From contig NZ_JACDNS010000003.1 of assembly GCF_017656495.1 (NCBI RefSeq), positions 1 to 64,000 of the forward strand: a stretch of 64,000 nt of DNA, in the 5' to 3' direction. Source of the stretch: Thermococcus sp. (GTDB lineage: Archaea > Methanobacteriota_B > Thermococci > Thermococcales > Thermococcaceae). A model generated the notes under the pieces. It did no database searches and had not been told where the DNA came from. It saw only the letters and a program-made list of their open reading frames with translations. Of this stretch, positions 15,578 through 24,175 are shown in pieces; positions within the stretch are counted from its first letter, which is position 1, and every line of letters starts with the position of its first letter. Both the position numbers and the translations under genes were made by a program.

Positions 15578-16539
15578 CTCCCGAGACTATATTCTATGCA
15601 GTTGCCTTCCCGATACTTGGTATCTTTCTTGGACTGACCTACAAAGGTATCGACAGAAGAATATCAGCAAGGATGACATCAAGAATTGGTCCGCCTATAA
15701 GGCAGCCTTTCTGGGATGTTGGGAAATTGTTGCTCAAAGAGACTGTTGTGCCAGAAAACGCCGTGAAGTGGCTCTTTAATGCAATGCCCATCTTGGCATT
15801 TGCATCTTCAATGACTCTATTGCTCTACATTCCATTTGGTGTCTTGAGGGCTCCTCTTGAGGGATACGGTGATTTAATCGTGATACTATATTTACTCACA
15901 CTTCAGTCCTTAGCCATGGCAGTTGGAGGGTTTGCCTCGGGAAGTCCATTTTCATCTGTGGGAGCTCAGAGAGAAATGGTTCTCATGATGAGCTATGAAA
16001 TGCCTTTAGCCACTGTGATTGTTGGCTTTGCACTGCTTTACAAGAGCTTTTCATTGACCACTATAGCATCAACTCCCGTCTGGACAATGGTTTCTCCCGT
16101 TGCTGGCATAGGAGTTCTCCTGTTGTTTGTTGCATTGCTAGTTGTCACCCCAGCAGAGTTAGCCAAGCTACCCTTTGATATAGCTGAGGCAGAAACGGAG
16201 ATAGCTGAAGGTATGCTCGCTGAGTACAGTGGAAGAAACTTAGCTTTGTTCTACTTGTCGGATGCAGTTAGAGGTTTCGCCATGGCCGCACTTGAAGTGG
16301 TTCTTTTCATACCGTTTACATTCAGCTATGTCTTTGGAGTTAGCTTGAGTGGGACTACACTTTATATCGTTGAGGGTCTTTGGTTCCTCTTTAAGGTGCT
16401 GATAATTTACATAGCGGCAGTAACAGTCGTGAGAACATCCTTTGGAAGATTCAGAATCGAACAGGCCTCAAGGATTTTCTGGGTACATGTAAACTTAATT
16501 GCCTTACTTGGTCTAGCACTCGTTTGGTTGGGGGTGTGA
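15574..16539 (+). CDS. mbhM: Membrane-bound hydrogenase anchor subunit MbhM (NuoH-like), copy 2
   Basis: Encodes 321 residues with about eight helices. NuoH-type loops RMTSRIGPPIRQPFWDVGKL and DIAEAETEIAEGMLAEYSGR are conserved. Overlaps mbhL2 by 4 bp; mbhN2 follows after 4 nt. Confidence 0.94.
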   Translation: MTPETIFYAVAFPILGIFLGLTYKGIDRRISARMTSRIGPPIRQPFWDVGKLLLKETVVPENAVKWLFNAMPILAFASSMTLLLYIPFGVLRAPLEGYGDLIVILYLLTLQSLAMAVGGFASGSPFSSVGAQREMVLMMSYEMPLATVIVGFALLYKSFSLTTIASTPVWTMVSPVAGIGVLLLFVALLVVTPAELAKLPFDIAEAETEIAEGMLAEYSGRNLALFYLSDAVRGFAMAALEVVLFIPFTFSYVFGVSLSGTTLYIVEGLWFLFKVLIIYIAAVTVVRTSFGRFRIEQASRIFWVHVNLIALLGLALVWLGV

Positions 16540-16543
16540 TGAA

Positions 16544-17002
16544 ATGCCAACGAAAGCAATGTTTCTATTCCTGAAACAACTTGTCGAAAAGCCTTTTACA
16601 AATCCCTTCCCAGTAAAGCATGCCCCCAAGAATGTCACAGCTTTGATTGAGAAAGTTCAGAAAGGGGAAGTGCAAATTAATCCTCCAGTCTCTATTCCGG
16701 AAGGTTTCAGAGGAAAGTTGAAGTATAATCCAGAAAGATGTATTGGATGTAGGCTCTGCATAACAGTCTGTCCAGCAGATGCTATGGAGTGGATTCCGGA
16801 GCTTAAGAAAATAAGGCATTATGTTTCAAGGTGCATGTTCTGTGCGTTATGTGTTGATGTTTGTCCGGGTAAAAAGCTTCCGGGGGAGGATAAGCCTGTC
16901 AAGGCTTTAAGCATGAGTGACGAGTTCCTTCTAGCCGATTACGACAAATACAGTGACAATTTAATTGAAGAGCCTCCTGAGGCTAAAGAGATGGGGGTTT
17001 AG
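16544..17002 (+). CDS. mbhN: Membrane-bound hydrogenase ferredoxin subunit MbhN (NuoI-like), copy 2
   Basis: Encodes 152 residues with two [4Fe-4S] motifs, Cys66-Cys76 (CIGCRLCITVCP) and Cys97-Cys107 (CMFCALCVDVCPG). The N-terminus has a longer charged segment than copy 1 before the shared EGFRGKLxYxPxxC. There is no extra ferredoxin domain. It is the last gene of operon 2 and the entry point for ferredoxin electrons. Confidence 0.93.
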   Translation: MPTKAMFLFLKQLVEKPFTNPFPVKHAPKNVTALIEKVQKGEVQINPPVSIPEGFRGKLKYNPERCIGCRLCITVCPADAMEWIPELKKIRHYVSRCMFCALCVDVCPGKKLPGEDKPVKALSMSDEFLLADYDKYSDNLIEEPPEAKEMGV

Positions 17003-17014
17003 TTTTTCTTTTTT
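17003..17014 (+). terminator. T-rich terminator after mbh operon 2
   Basis: A run TTTTTCTTTTTT begins right after the mbhN2 stop. Archaeal termination typically occurs in such oligo-T stretches without a strong hairpin. The next gene is on the opposite strand, so this separates convergent units. Confidence 0.55.
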
Positions 17015-17072
17015 AGCTTCTCTTTATAGAAAAGCGTAAACCTAAAGGAGATTTTGATAAGGTGTTGAATCA

Positions 17073-17597
17073 TTATTTACACTTTTCATACTTTTTCTTG
17101 CAGTATTCATACTCGACTTTAAGCTTATGGTAGTGTTCATTCTCCATAGCTGCTAAGTATTTGTATATCCTCTTTATGTTTTCGTCTTTTGTTCTTTTGG
17201 CAAGAATTTCGTAAATCTTCTTTGCAAGAAGTTCTGATTCCATAGCTAGGTTCAACACTTCTAAAATGCTTTTTGCATCTTTGAATTTATCTATGAGAGG
17301 AGCAACTTCGATTGGTGGCAAATCTACATTTTCAAGTTCTTCTGTTTTGAATAATCGCTTATATATCTCCCATAAACGGGTCGCGTGTCCCTTTGATTCC
17401 TTTGAAAGGACAACAAACGTTTCTACAACTCTTTCGTCGAGTCTCATATTCCTTGCCCTTATAGCAAGATCTCTGTAAAGTTCTGCTTCCTTGAGCTCCC
17501 CTTCAATCCAGTAGCTTAAGATTTCTTTGTCACCCAGCTTCTCAAGTTTTTCAATGAACTCTTTAATATCTAAATTTTCGAGAGCAATTTTTTCCAT
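17073..17597 (-). CDS. Ferritin-like (rubrerythrin-type) diiron protein
   Basis: About 174 residues, all helical by composition. Two carboxylate/His pairs fit a ferritin-like four-helix bundle: YWIEGELKEAELY with ESKGH, and MESELLAKKIYE with MENEHYHKL. There is no C-terminal rubredoxin domain, so it is closer to erythrin/COG1633-type proteins than to full rubrerythrin. The internal ATG 17597 is preferred because GGTGGT lies upstream of it; an in-frame ATG 12 codons earlier lacks such a site. A role in peroxide or iron handling is inferred from the family. Confidence 0.75.
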   Translation of the reverse strand: MEKIALENLDIKEFIEKLEKLGDKEILSYWIEGELKEAELYRDLAIRARNMRLDERVVETFVVLSKESKGHATRLWEIYKRLFKTEELENVDLPPIEVAPLIDKFKDAKSILEVLNLAMESELLAKKIYEILAKRTKDENIKRIYKYLAAMENEHYHKLKVEYEYCKKKYEKCK

Positions 17598-17640
17598 CTC
17601 AAGACCACCAGCATATTTTCGAATTTCAAGCATATTTATT

Positions 17641-17820
17641 TTATCTCACTAACAAAATCGTGAGAACCATTAGGATGTAGGTTATTATGCTCAGAATTAT
17701 ATGGATTTTTATCCAAAGATCCCTATTCTTCTTCAGAAATATGAAAGCTCCGCTAAGCATTGTAAAGCTCATAAAAGCGAAAGTGAGATAACCAAGAGTG
17801 CCATGGTCTAAGATCACCAT
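17641..17820 (-). CDS. Small two-helix membrane protein coupled to the SagB-type gene
   Basis: Encodes 59 residues (MVILDHGTLGYLTFAFMSFT..., ending LTILLVR). Two hydrophobic helices flank a basic loop (KKNRDLWIK). One histidine stands before each helix (His6 and the His of IKIHIILS). Its ATG shares a base with the stop of the upstream nitroreductase gene (TAATG), a strong sign of translational coupling. The His spacing is reminiscent of heme b-binding helices, but that is only a suggestion. I do not recognise the family. Confidence 0.7.
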   Translation of the reverse strand: MVILDHGTLGYLTFAFMSFTMLSGAFIFLKKNRDLWIKIHIILSIITYILMVLTILLVR

Positions 17821-18527
17821 TATGGAACACCCACTGGGAATATATACACAGGGTCTCCATCAGTTTCAAGTATCTTAGCAACTTCTTCATCATAGAAGGC
17901 TCCAACTGCAACTGTTCCTAAGCCTAGAGCTGTTGCTTGGAGATAAATATTCTGCCCTATGTGTCCAGCTTCCATGTAAACGTACCTATATCCCCTTTCA
18001 CCATAATATTTTGTTGTTCTTTCATAAAATGCCACAAGGACTATATCAATGGCCGCTTTCCCAACCCATTGCTGATTTAATGCAGCCGCTTGGAGTTGCT
18101 TTCTGTAGTCTCCCTCCTTGATTAACGTTAAGCTGTGCTTAAATGGATCATAGTGATAAATTCCTGGTTCTAAACCTTCAACATTTCCTACAACCACATA
18201 AATTTCAAAAGGATAGGTTGCCCCAGCACTTGGCGCTGCTCTAAATTTCCTCTTCTCCTCAGTTATCCCTTGAGCGGCCCACAATAACTGAGAGAGCTGT
18301 TCAAGTGTTAGGGGCTTGTCCTTGTAATAACGTATGCTTCTCCTCTTTGCTATTGCTTCTTCAACACTTATATCCCCCTTAAGCTTAGGTTCAGGTAGCA
18401 TAATTTCCTCCCCCTCATATTTGATGCTCTCCCTTCTGAAGGAGTATAAGTAAGGCTTGAAGAAAACTATGAAGAGGGAAACAAACACAATGATGATTAT
18501 CAGGTAGCTAATTTTTTGATAATTCAT
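17820..18527 (-). CDS. SagB/ThcOx-type nitroreductase-fold oxidoreductase, membrane-anchored
   Basis: Encodes 235 residues. A single N-terminal helix (ISYLIIIIVFVSLFIVFF) is followed by a nitroreductase domain with AIAKRRSIRYYKDKPLTLEQLSQLLWAAQG, the FMN-phosphate region SAGATYPFEIYVV and the late GHIGQNIYLQATALGLGTVAVGAF. This is the stand-alone SagB-like family. It likely uses FMN at the cell membrane; the substrate is unknown. No azole-forming cyclodehydratase (YcaO/SagC) is nearby, so a peptide-modification role is not supported. It forms a two-gene unit with the 59-residue membrane protein. Confidence 0.85.
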   Translation of the reverse strand: MNYQKISYLIIIIVFVSLFIVFFKPYLYSFRRESIKYEGEEIMLPEPKLKGDISVEEAIAKRRSIRYYKDKPLTLEQLSQLLWAAQGITEEKRKFRAAPSAGATYPFEIYVVVGNVEGLEPGIYHYDPFKHSLTLIKEGDYRKQLQAAALNQQWVGKAAIDIVLVAFYERTTKYYGERGYRYVYMEAGHIGQNIYLQATALGLGTVAVGAFYDEEVAKILETDGDPVYIFPVGVP

Positions 18528-18612
18528 AATTATAGATTATGCATTTCAAGTATTTTAGAGCTTCGCATCAGTGGACCGGTCTTCATCATCCTTTCAGTCC
18601 AGGGAGTTTTCA

Positions 18613-18882
18613 TCATTCACGACTTTTTCCTTTGTTCCCGATTCTGTAAATCATAAATGAAGCTCCTATAACAGCTATAAATAATCCTGCAAGAGTGACT
18701 ATGAAAGTTTTGCTAAAGCCTGCGATGTTGAGGGTATAGAGGATAAACCCAAGAGCTCCAACTATAACAAGTGCACCGATTATAATGGAAACTTTGACGA
18801 GAACATCGTAGATGCTTCTCTTTGGCTTGCTATCTTTCTTGTACATCTCTATAAGTCGAAAAAATTCTTCGGTCTTTGCCAT
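18613..18882 (-). CDS. Small membrane protein of unknown function
   Basis: 89 residues from the preferred ATG at 18882 (MAKTEEFFRLIEMYKK), with two hydrophobic helices and a basic tail. A longer in-frame reading to 19035 would overlap the divergent gene and its promoter. GGGGAC lies just before the chosen start, and a TATA-like ATATTTATT element lies about 33-43 nt upstream on the reverse strand. Family not recognised. Confidence 0.6.
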   Translation of the reverse strand: MAKTEEFFRLIEMYKKDSKPKRSIYDVLVKVSIIIGALVIVGALGFILYTLNIAGFSKTFIVTLAGLFIAVIGASFMIYRIGNKGKSRE

Positions 18883-18970
18883 TCTTGTCCCCAAATTATT
18901 TGAGACAATTTTTTCAAATAAATATTTTGTGCACGCTAATCTTATTAACCTATTTTCCAAATCTCCTAAC

Positions 18971-20272
18971 ATGTTCCATATAATTGTGAGAGCAAGAAAA
19001 GATGCTAAGGCACTGCAGTACATAAATGATCGCAATTATGGTGGTTTTTTGAGAGTTTCAAGCCTTGGTGGTGGAAGGAGATTTGAAGAAGTTGAGAATA
19101 TCCTTGAAGAACTAAAAGAGAATCCATATATTCCTATTTTGTTGTTTGGGGAAAAGGAAAGGGAATTAGCGGGGGACATTAATGAATATTTCTCCGAGCT
19201 AGGAAAGCCTTTCTACTCTCGGATTTTGAGAACTAAAAAAGTTAGAAACATGCGTGTTGACGAGCTTTATACTCACTTAGAAGAAATTAAAGCCAGATTT
19301 AGGCTTGGGATTAAGTGGGATGGGACTTACAACCTTGATCCAGATAATCCATTTGGCATCGAAATTAATCCAGACTATGACATCTACTTGGCCTTTGGTG
19401 ATGCCTTTAGAGAAAACATGAGAGAGCTTTTGGGGATAGATATTGGAAGTGTCTCACTTGTTTTGAGAAAGCTAATGAATCAAGAAGTGTATTACTCGGG
19501 AAGCATGAAGATAGCTGAAGTTAGTAAGCGCATCGGAGAAGGAACTGAGGTACTCTGGAGGATCCCTCACACTGAAGATGTTAGCCTAAAGGACATTATC
19601 AAGGCAAATGAATCATATATCAGGGCTTTTGAAGAGGCAAGCAAGAGTTTTCTTGAGCAATTTAAGGGTTATGACATAATAGTGCCTTGGAGCGGTGGAA
19701 AAGACTCAACAGCAACTTTAATTTTAGCAAGCAAAGTTTTCAAGAATGTTACAGCCATTTACGTTAAAATGGAATATGAAATGCCGCAGACTGATGGATA
19801 TGTTGAAAAGCTTGCTAAAAAACTCGGCATTGATGTTATCGAAACCTTTGTCCCAATGCCTGTTGATAAATACGGAATCCCAACGCACTATAACCGCTGG
19901 TGCACGAAGATGAAGGTGGAAGCCCTCTACAAAGAAGTTGCAGAATTTGAAAATCCAATTTTGGTTGTAGGGGATAGGGATGGTGAAAGTGCAAGGAGGA
20001 GGCTAAAGCCGCCGGTGATTGAGAGGGAAAACGAGATCCTAGGCACTTTCTTAGAGATAATGCCCATTAAGTTCTGGTCAGGCATGATGGTACAGCTCTA
20101 CATCCTGATGAATGGCTTTGATCTGCATCCTCTCTATTATGAGGGATTCTATCGTCTAGGATGTACAATCTGCCCCAGCTTGGCTGATTGGGAGATAAAA
20201 CTGCTTGATAAGAGAAATGAATTGCCAGAATTTTTCAAGAAATTTATTTTTGGACAAAAGGAAGAAGAGTAA
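18971..20272 (+). CDS. PAPS-reductase/PP-loop family protein
   Basis: 433 residues from ATG 18971; the longer in-frame reading from 18812 would run over the promoter. The PP-loop SGGKDS is at residues 241-246 (IVPWSGGKDSTATL) in a CysH-like nucleotide-binding domain. An N-terminal domain of about 220 residues has no recognised relatives. Cysteines in the CTKMK and LGCTICPSL segments resemble Fe-S or zinc ligands of archaeal PAPS-reductase-like proteins. The family activates or transfers sulfur or adenylates its substrate; the exact reaction is open. No strong ribosome site is seen and the TATA-like TTATTAAC is close, so the transcript may be nearly leaderless. Confidence 0.8.
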   Translation: MFHIIVRARKDAKALQYINDRNYGGFLRVSSLGGGRRFEEVENILEELKENPYIPILLFGEKERELAGDINEYFSELGKPFYSRILRTKKVRNMRVDELYTHLEEIKARFRLGIKWDGTYNLDPDNPFGIEINPDYDIYLAFGDAFRENMRELLGIDIGSVSLVLRKLMNQEVYYSGSMKIAEVSKRIGEGTEVLWRIPHTEDVSLKDIIKANESYIRAFEEASKSFLEQFKGYDIIVPWSGGKDSTATLILASKVFKNVTAIYVKMEYEMPQTDGYVEKLAKKLGIDVIETFVPMPVDKYGIPTHYNRWCTKMKVEALYKEVAEFENPILVVGDRDGESARRRLKPPVIERENEILGTFLEIMPIKFWSGMMVQLYILMNGFDLHPLYYEGFYRLGCTICPSLADWEIKLLDKRNELPEFFKKFIFGQKEEE

Positions 20273-20279
20273 GAAAAGT

Positions 20280-22208
20280 TCAAACTCTCCTTCCAACAAC
20301 GATTCCAATTATCAGACCTAAAATAACACCTAATGCTCCAATTCCTCCCAGCAGTGATGTTGGAACACTTTTTGCGGGGGTTGTGGATGCTGTGATTGTG
20401 TTGGTTGTTTGGGTTTGTGCAGGAGTTTCTGTATCGGATGGAGGTGTTATTTGTGGAGTTGTTGTTTCCTCAGTTATTTTTGGTACTGTTTTTGGAAGGA
20501 ACATCATTGCAGTTTCTTTTGCGTATTGGTAGAAGATCATAGCTGTTTGGATATTTTCAATTCCTCCTTGTTTCTCATAACTTTGAGCAAATTCATAGTA
20601 TGCCATTCCAAGAATTGGATAAACACCTTTGCTCTGTGCTAGTGCTATTGCAGTTTTTGCATCTTCTTTCATCTGTTGGAGCTTATCCATTAGCACCGTT
20701 TCATTATCTATTCCAAGGGTATCAAGTATAACCTCTGCTCTAATTCTTGCCTCCATTGCTGAGAACAAAGCTGCTGAATACTTTCCGTCCTCATAGTATT
20801 GTTCTCCTTGATTAAGTTCATCAACGAGTCCTTGCATTAGGCTTTCCCCAAACATTGAGGTTATGTATGTGACTACCAGTCTTGTATTATCCAAGTATTC
20901 TCTTGCTGTGTCCTTAATGACTTCTCTACTTATTACATCGCCTTTTGCATATCTTTCACCCAATTGTGCCCAAAACTTTGCTGTCTGAATTCTCTCATAC
21001 GCAAATGCTGCATTACTCACTGCATTCCAGTAATCCCCTTTATAGTAATCGCTCCATGCATCTTTGAGAAGGGATTTTGCCTGTTCTATTCTCTCTTCAC
21101 TCGCAGCAACTGCTTGAAGCATTGTTGTACCTCTAATTGTTAAGTTAGAAACGTAGTTTTCAGTGTCCTTTATATCGTCATTAACCATCTTGAATAAGTT
21201 CTCAATATCTTTCTCATCCTGTACATCCAAATACCAGTCAACATGTCTGATAATAATCCTCGCTTGGAAGTCTTTGCTTAGTGCTGTGTAGTACATACCT
21301 GAATCCAAAGCCTCTTTGGCATCTTTTAGAGTTTGGTTTGCATCATCGAGTGCTGCTTTGAGATAGGAATATGTTGTGTAGCTCACATCGCTCTCTTTGA
21401 GCTTTTTCTCCACTTGTTTGTAGTATTCTGTGGTATTCTCATAATCCTTCTCTGCATCTTCTTTGAGGAAGGACGTGTCAATCTTAACATTTTCTGGAGC
21501 TTGAGGCTTCTCTATTTTGTGTCCCGTGAAATAATAAACTGCTTCATAGATGTCCTTGATTTCCTTTACTTCTAGTCCCCATCTCTCTTTTGCATATTCA
21601 ACGACGTCTACTTTCTCCTCTTTTGTTGTGATTTGAACGAGAGGTCCAATCTGTTTTTGTTCAGTTTTTTGGACAACTTGTATTCTCTGCCCTTCTGGAA
21701 TTAAGAAAAGCTTGGCTCCGACGCTGTGAGCAGCTGAAGCTTTCTCCAAAATTCCACCAACAGGTCCAATTGTCCCGTCTGGGTTTATCATTCCAGTCAT
21801 CATGACATCATCTCTAATCTTCCAGCCTTTTAATGCGGCAATTATTCCAACGGTCATTGTTCCTCCAGCGGAAGGACCACCAATGATTGGGGAATCAGCT
21901 TTAACCTGGATAAAAACATCATATTTACCCATATCCACCCCAAGAACTCTGCCGGCAACTTGGGCGGCCAATCTTGCACTTGCTTGCATATCTACCTCTG
22001 CTAGTGGCCAGGTTTCAACGTACACATGACCACTTCCAGGAGCCACTGTAATTACGAACTCTGTCGCCACTCCAATTAAATCCCCATTAGCAGTTTTTGA
22101 AACTGCTGGAGCTTTTAAAACAACTGTATGTCCTTCTACAGGACATTGGGCAAGAGCTAAAGGCGAAAGCAAGAGTATTAATGCTAAAATTGGAAGTAAT
22201 TTTCTCAT
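20280..22208 (-). CDS. Secreted, membrane-anchored S16 (Lon-type) serine protease
   Basis: About 642 residues from the preferred ATG 22208, preceded by GGAGGTGAGG. It has a signal peptide (MRKLLPILALILLLSPLALA), then a Lon-type protease domain with the catalytic serine in GGPSAGGTM and the lysine region in ILEKASAAHSVGAKLFLIPEGQ. A long helical region (about 240-590), a Thr/Pro-rich linker and a C-terminal helix (GALGVILGLIIGIVVGRRV) follow. There is no AAA+ domain, so it is not LonB but an externally facing, ATP-independent relative. Confidence 0.88.
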   Translation of the reverse strand: MRKLLPILALILLLSPLALAQCPVEGHTVVLKAPAVSKTANGDLIGVATEFVITVAPGSGHVYVETWPLAEVDMQASARLAAQVAGRVLGVDMGKYDVFIQVKADSPIIGGPSAGGTMTVGIIAALKGWKIRDDVMMTGMINPDGTIGPVGGILEKASAAHSVGAKLFLIPEGQRIQVVQKTEQKQIGPLVQITTKEEKVDVVEYAKERWGLEVKEIKDIYEAVYYFTGHKIEKPQAPENVKIDTSFLKEDAEKDYENTTEYYKQVEKKLKESDVSYTTYSYLKAALDDANQTLKDAKEALDSGMYYTALSKDFQARIIIRHVDWYLDVQDEKDIENLFKMVNDDIKDTENYVSNLTIRGTTMLQAVAASEERIEQAKSLLKDAWSDYYKGDYWNAVSNAAFAYERIQTAKFWAQLGERYAKGDVISREVIKDTAREYLDNTRLVVTYITSMFGESLMQGLVDELNQGEQYYEDGKYSAALFSAMEARIRAEVILDTLGIDNETVLMDKLQQMKEDAKTAIALAQSKGVYPILGMAYYEFAQSYEKQGGIENIQTAMIFYQYAKETAMMFLPKTVPKITEETTTPQITPPSDTETPAQTQTTNTITASTTPAKSVPTSLLGGIGALGVILGLIIGIVVGRRV

Positions 22209-22339
22209 TTCCTCACCTCCAAAATCCAAAAAGGTTTTTTAATTTAATAGCTCTTGTGGTTCATGGGTCTAATTTAGAAACTTGCACCAAATAGATTTAA
22301 TAGTCCTGGGTCGTTGTAATAAAATGCTGAGGGATGCAA

Positions 22340-22885
22340 ATGGGATTGTTTTCCTCATTGATTCAGAGAAAATTTAAGAACATTGCTGGAAAAAGGTATG
22401 AGCGCATCCTCAGGGAGTATAGAGAGTTTTTGTTGACCGAAGAGGAAATGGTACTCCCAGAAATTAAGTCAATTCTAATACCTCTTGACAGATTCATAAG
22501 TGAAATCCCGAAGGAAGTCTATGAAACTCTCTCAGCCTATAAGGAAGCAAAGTTTGTTCTTGTTTACATAATTGATGCCCAAGTGTTTCATATGATTGAG
22601 CAAACGCTTGGAAGAGAAGCAAGCGAAGAGTTTAGAAAAAAAGAAGAAAGTGATGGAATGTATTTGCTTGAAAAAATAGCTAAAGATTTTGAGGAATTAG
22701 GCATAGCTCCTCAGCTGAGATTGTTTTTTGGAGATAAAAGCGAGGATGTCATAACTCTTGCTGAAAAACATGATATGCTTGTGTTGTCAAAAGCTTATGG
22801 ATCAGAAATTACAAAAACTCATCCTCTAAGCCCTATAGTTTTGAAAATAGTTCAGCATGTTACCATCCCAGTTATAGTGTATTGA
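22340..22885 (+). CDS. Universal stress protein (UspA family), first of two flanking a permease
   Basis: About 181 residues. A 40-residue charged N-terminal extension precedes a Usp-like domain: SILIPLDRFISEIPKEVYETL at the start, GDKSEDVITLAEKHDMLVLSKAYG in the middle, PIVLKIVQHVTIPVIVY at the end. The classical ATP-binding GxxG motif is weak. ATG 22340 is preferred over 22334 because GAGGG sits 6 nt upstream. It is 10 nt upstream of the permease, suggesting regulation of the transporter. Confidence 0.8.
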   Translation: MGLFSSLIQRKFKNIAGKRYERILREYREFLLTEEEMVLPEIKSILIPLDRFISEIPKEVYETLSAYKEAKFVLVYIIDAQVFHMIEQTLGREASEEFRKKEESDGMYLLEKIAKDFEELGIAPQLRLFFGDKSEDVITLAEKHDMLVLSKAYGSEITKTHPLSPIVLKIVQHVTIPVIVY

Positions 22886-22895
22886 GGTGTCATAA

Positions 22896-24173
22896 ATGAA
22901 TCCAGAGGCAGTTGCAATTGCAGTGTTTCTCTTTACCTATGCACTGGTAGTTAGTGAAAGGATACATAGAGCAGTTGCTGCAATGTTTGGTGCTTCGATA
23001 GTTTTGTTTTTGAGAATTATGCCTTGGGAAAAAGTTCCTAAATATTTAGATTTAAACACACTCTTCCTCCTAATGGGGATGATGATTATTGTAAACACTG
23101 CCAGAAACAGTGGGCTTTTTGAGTATGTTGCAATAAAAACTGCAAAGCTTGCACGTGGAAGTCCAATTAGGGTTTTGCTTCTCTTCTCCGTTGTAACCGC
23201 TATAGTGAGTTCTGTTCTTGACAACGTTACAACTGTTTTATTACTAACCCCAATGCTTCTCTACATTTCAAGATTGATGGACTTGAATCCAGTTCCCTTT
23301 TTACTTTCCGAAATTTTTGCCTCTAACATCGGTGGAACTGCCACGCTGATAGGTGATCCCCCAAACATAATGATAGGTTCCGCAGCAAAGTTGAGCTTCA
23401 ATGAATTTTTGATTAACATGGGGCCAATAGCTGCTGTTGATTTAGTTGTGACTGTTTTGATAATATATTTAGCATACAATAACGTTCTTAAAGTAACTCC
23501 TAAAAAGAAGGTTATGATAAAGCAGACTCTTCGTGGCTTAGATGAAAAAGCCGCGATTAAGGATATAAGACTCTTCAGAAAATCTGTTGCTATAATCATG
23601 TTTGTTGTTGCTTTGTTTTTCATCCACGATAAACTGGGTATAGAGCCTGCTGTTGTTGCTCTCTTAGGAGCATCTCTCATATTGTTGTGGACTCGTGAAG
23701 ATCCAGAAGGCATTTTTGAAAAAATTGAATGGCCAGCTTTGTTTTTCTTTGGAGGATTGTTCCTAATCGTTGGTGCATTGGAAGAGACTGGAACAATAGC
23801 GAGGGTCGCAGAGTGGGTTTTAGCTCATGTGCACACTCAAGGTCAAGCTCTACTTGCAATCACATGGTTTTCTGCTTTTTCCTCGGCTATTGTGGATAAT
23901 ATTCCTCTAACAGCTGCAATGATACCCCTGATAAAACATATGGGTGCTTCAATGAATGTTTATCCCCTCTGGTGGGCCCTCAGCTTAGGGGCATGTTTGG
24001 GAGGGAATGGAACTGCAATAGGTGCATCTGCAAACGTTGTAGTCATTGGGATTGCTGAGAGGGAGGGCATTAGAATGACCTTTGCAGACTTCTTAAAGGT
24101 GGGTATGGTTATAATGGTCATAACTGTTGCCATAGGTGTGGGGATACTCTGGGTTAGGTATATTGGGTGGTAA
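22896..24173 (+). CDS. ArsB/NhaD-type (COG1055) ion permease
   Basis: Encodes 425 residues with about 11-12 helices. The two inverted halves each show a family signature: VSSVLDNVTTVLLLTPM with NIGGTATLIGDPPNIMIG, and SSAIVDNIPLTAAMIPL with GGNGTAIGASANVVVIG. The IT superfamily member could move arsenite, Na+/H+ or a carboxylate. No arsenic genes are adjacent, so the substrate is not assigned. It is sandwiched between two Usp genes with gaps of 10 and 2 nt, one operon. Confidence 0.88.
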   Translation: MNPEAVAIAVFLFTYALVVSERIHRAVAAMFGASIVLFLRIMPWEKVPKYLDLNTLFLLMGMMIIVNTARNSGLFEYVAIKTAKLARGSPIRVLLLFSVVTAIVSSVLDNVTTVLLLTPMLLYISRLMDLNPVPFLLSEIFASNIGGTATLIGDPPNIMIGSAAKLSFNEFLINMGPIAAVDLVVTVLIIYLAYNNVLKVTPKKKVMIKQTLRGLDEKAAIKDIRLFRKSVAIIMFVVALFFIHDKLGIEPAVVALLGASLILLWTREDPEGIFEKIEWPALFFFGGLFLIVGALEETGTIARVAEWVLAHVHTQGQALLAITWFSAFSSAIVDNIPLTAAMIPLIKHMGASMNVYPLWWALSLGACLGGNGTAIGASANVVVIGIAEREGIRMTFADFLKVGMVIMVITVAIGVGILWVRYIGW

Positions 24174-24175
24174 AG

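Noticed and set aside
17820-18527. SagB-like gene as part of a thiazole/oxazole-modified peptide cluster with TldD/TldE
   Set aside because: TldD/E are about 7 kb away in another operon and there is no YcaO, SagC or small precursor peptide nearby.
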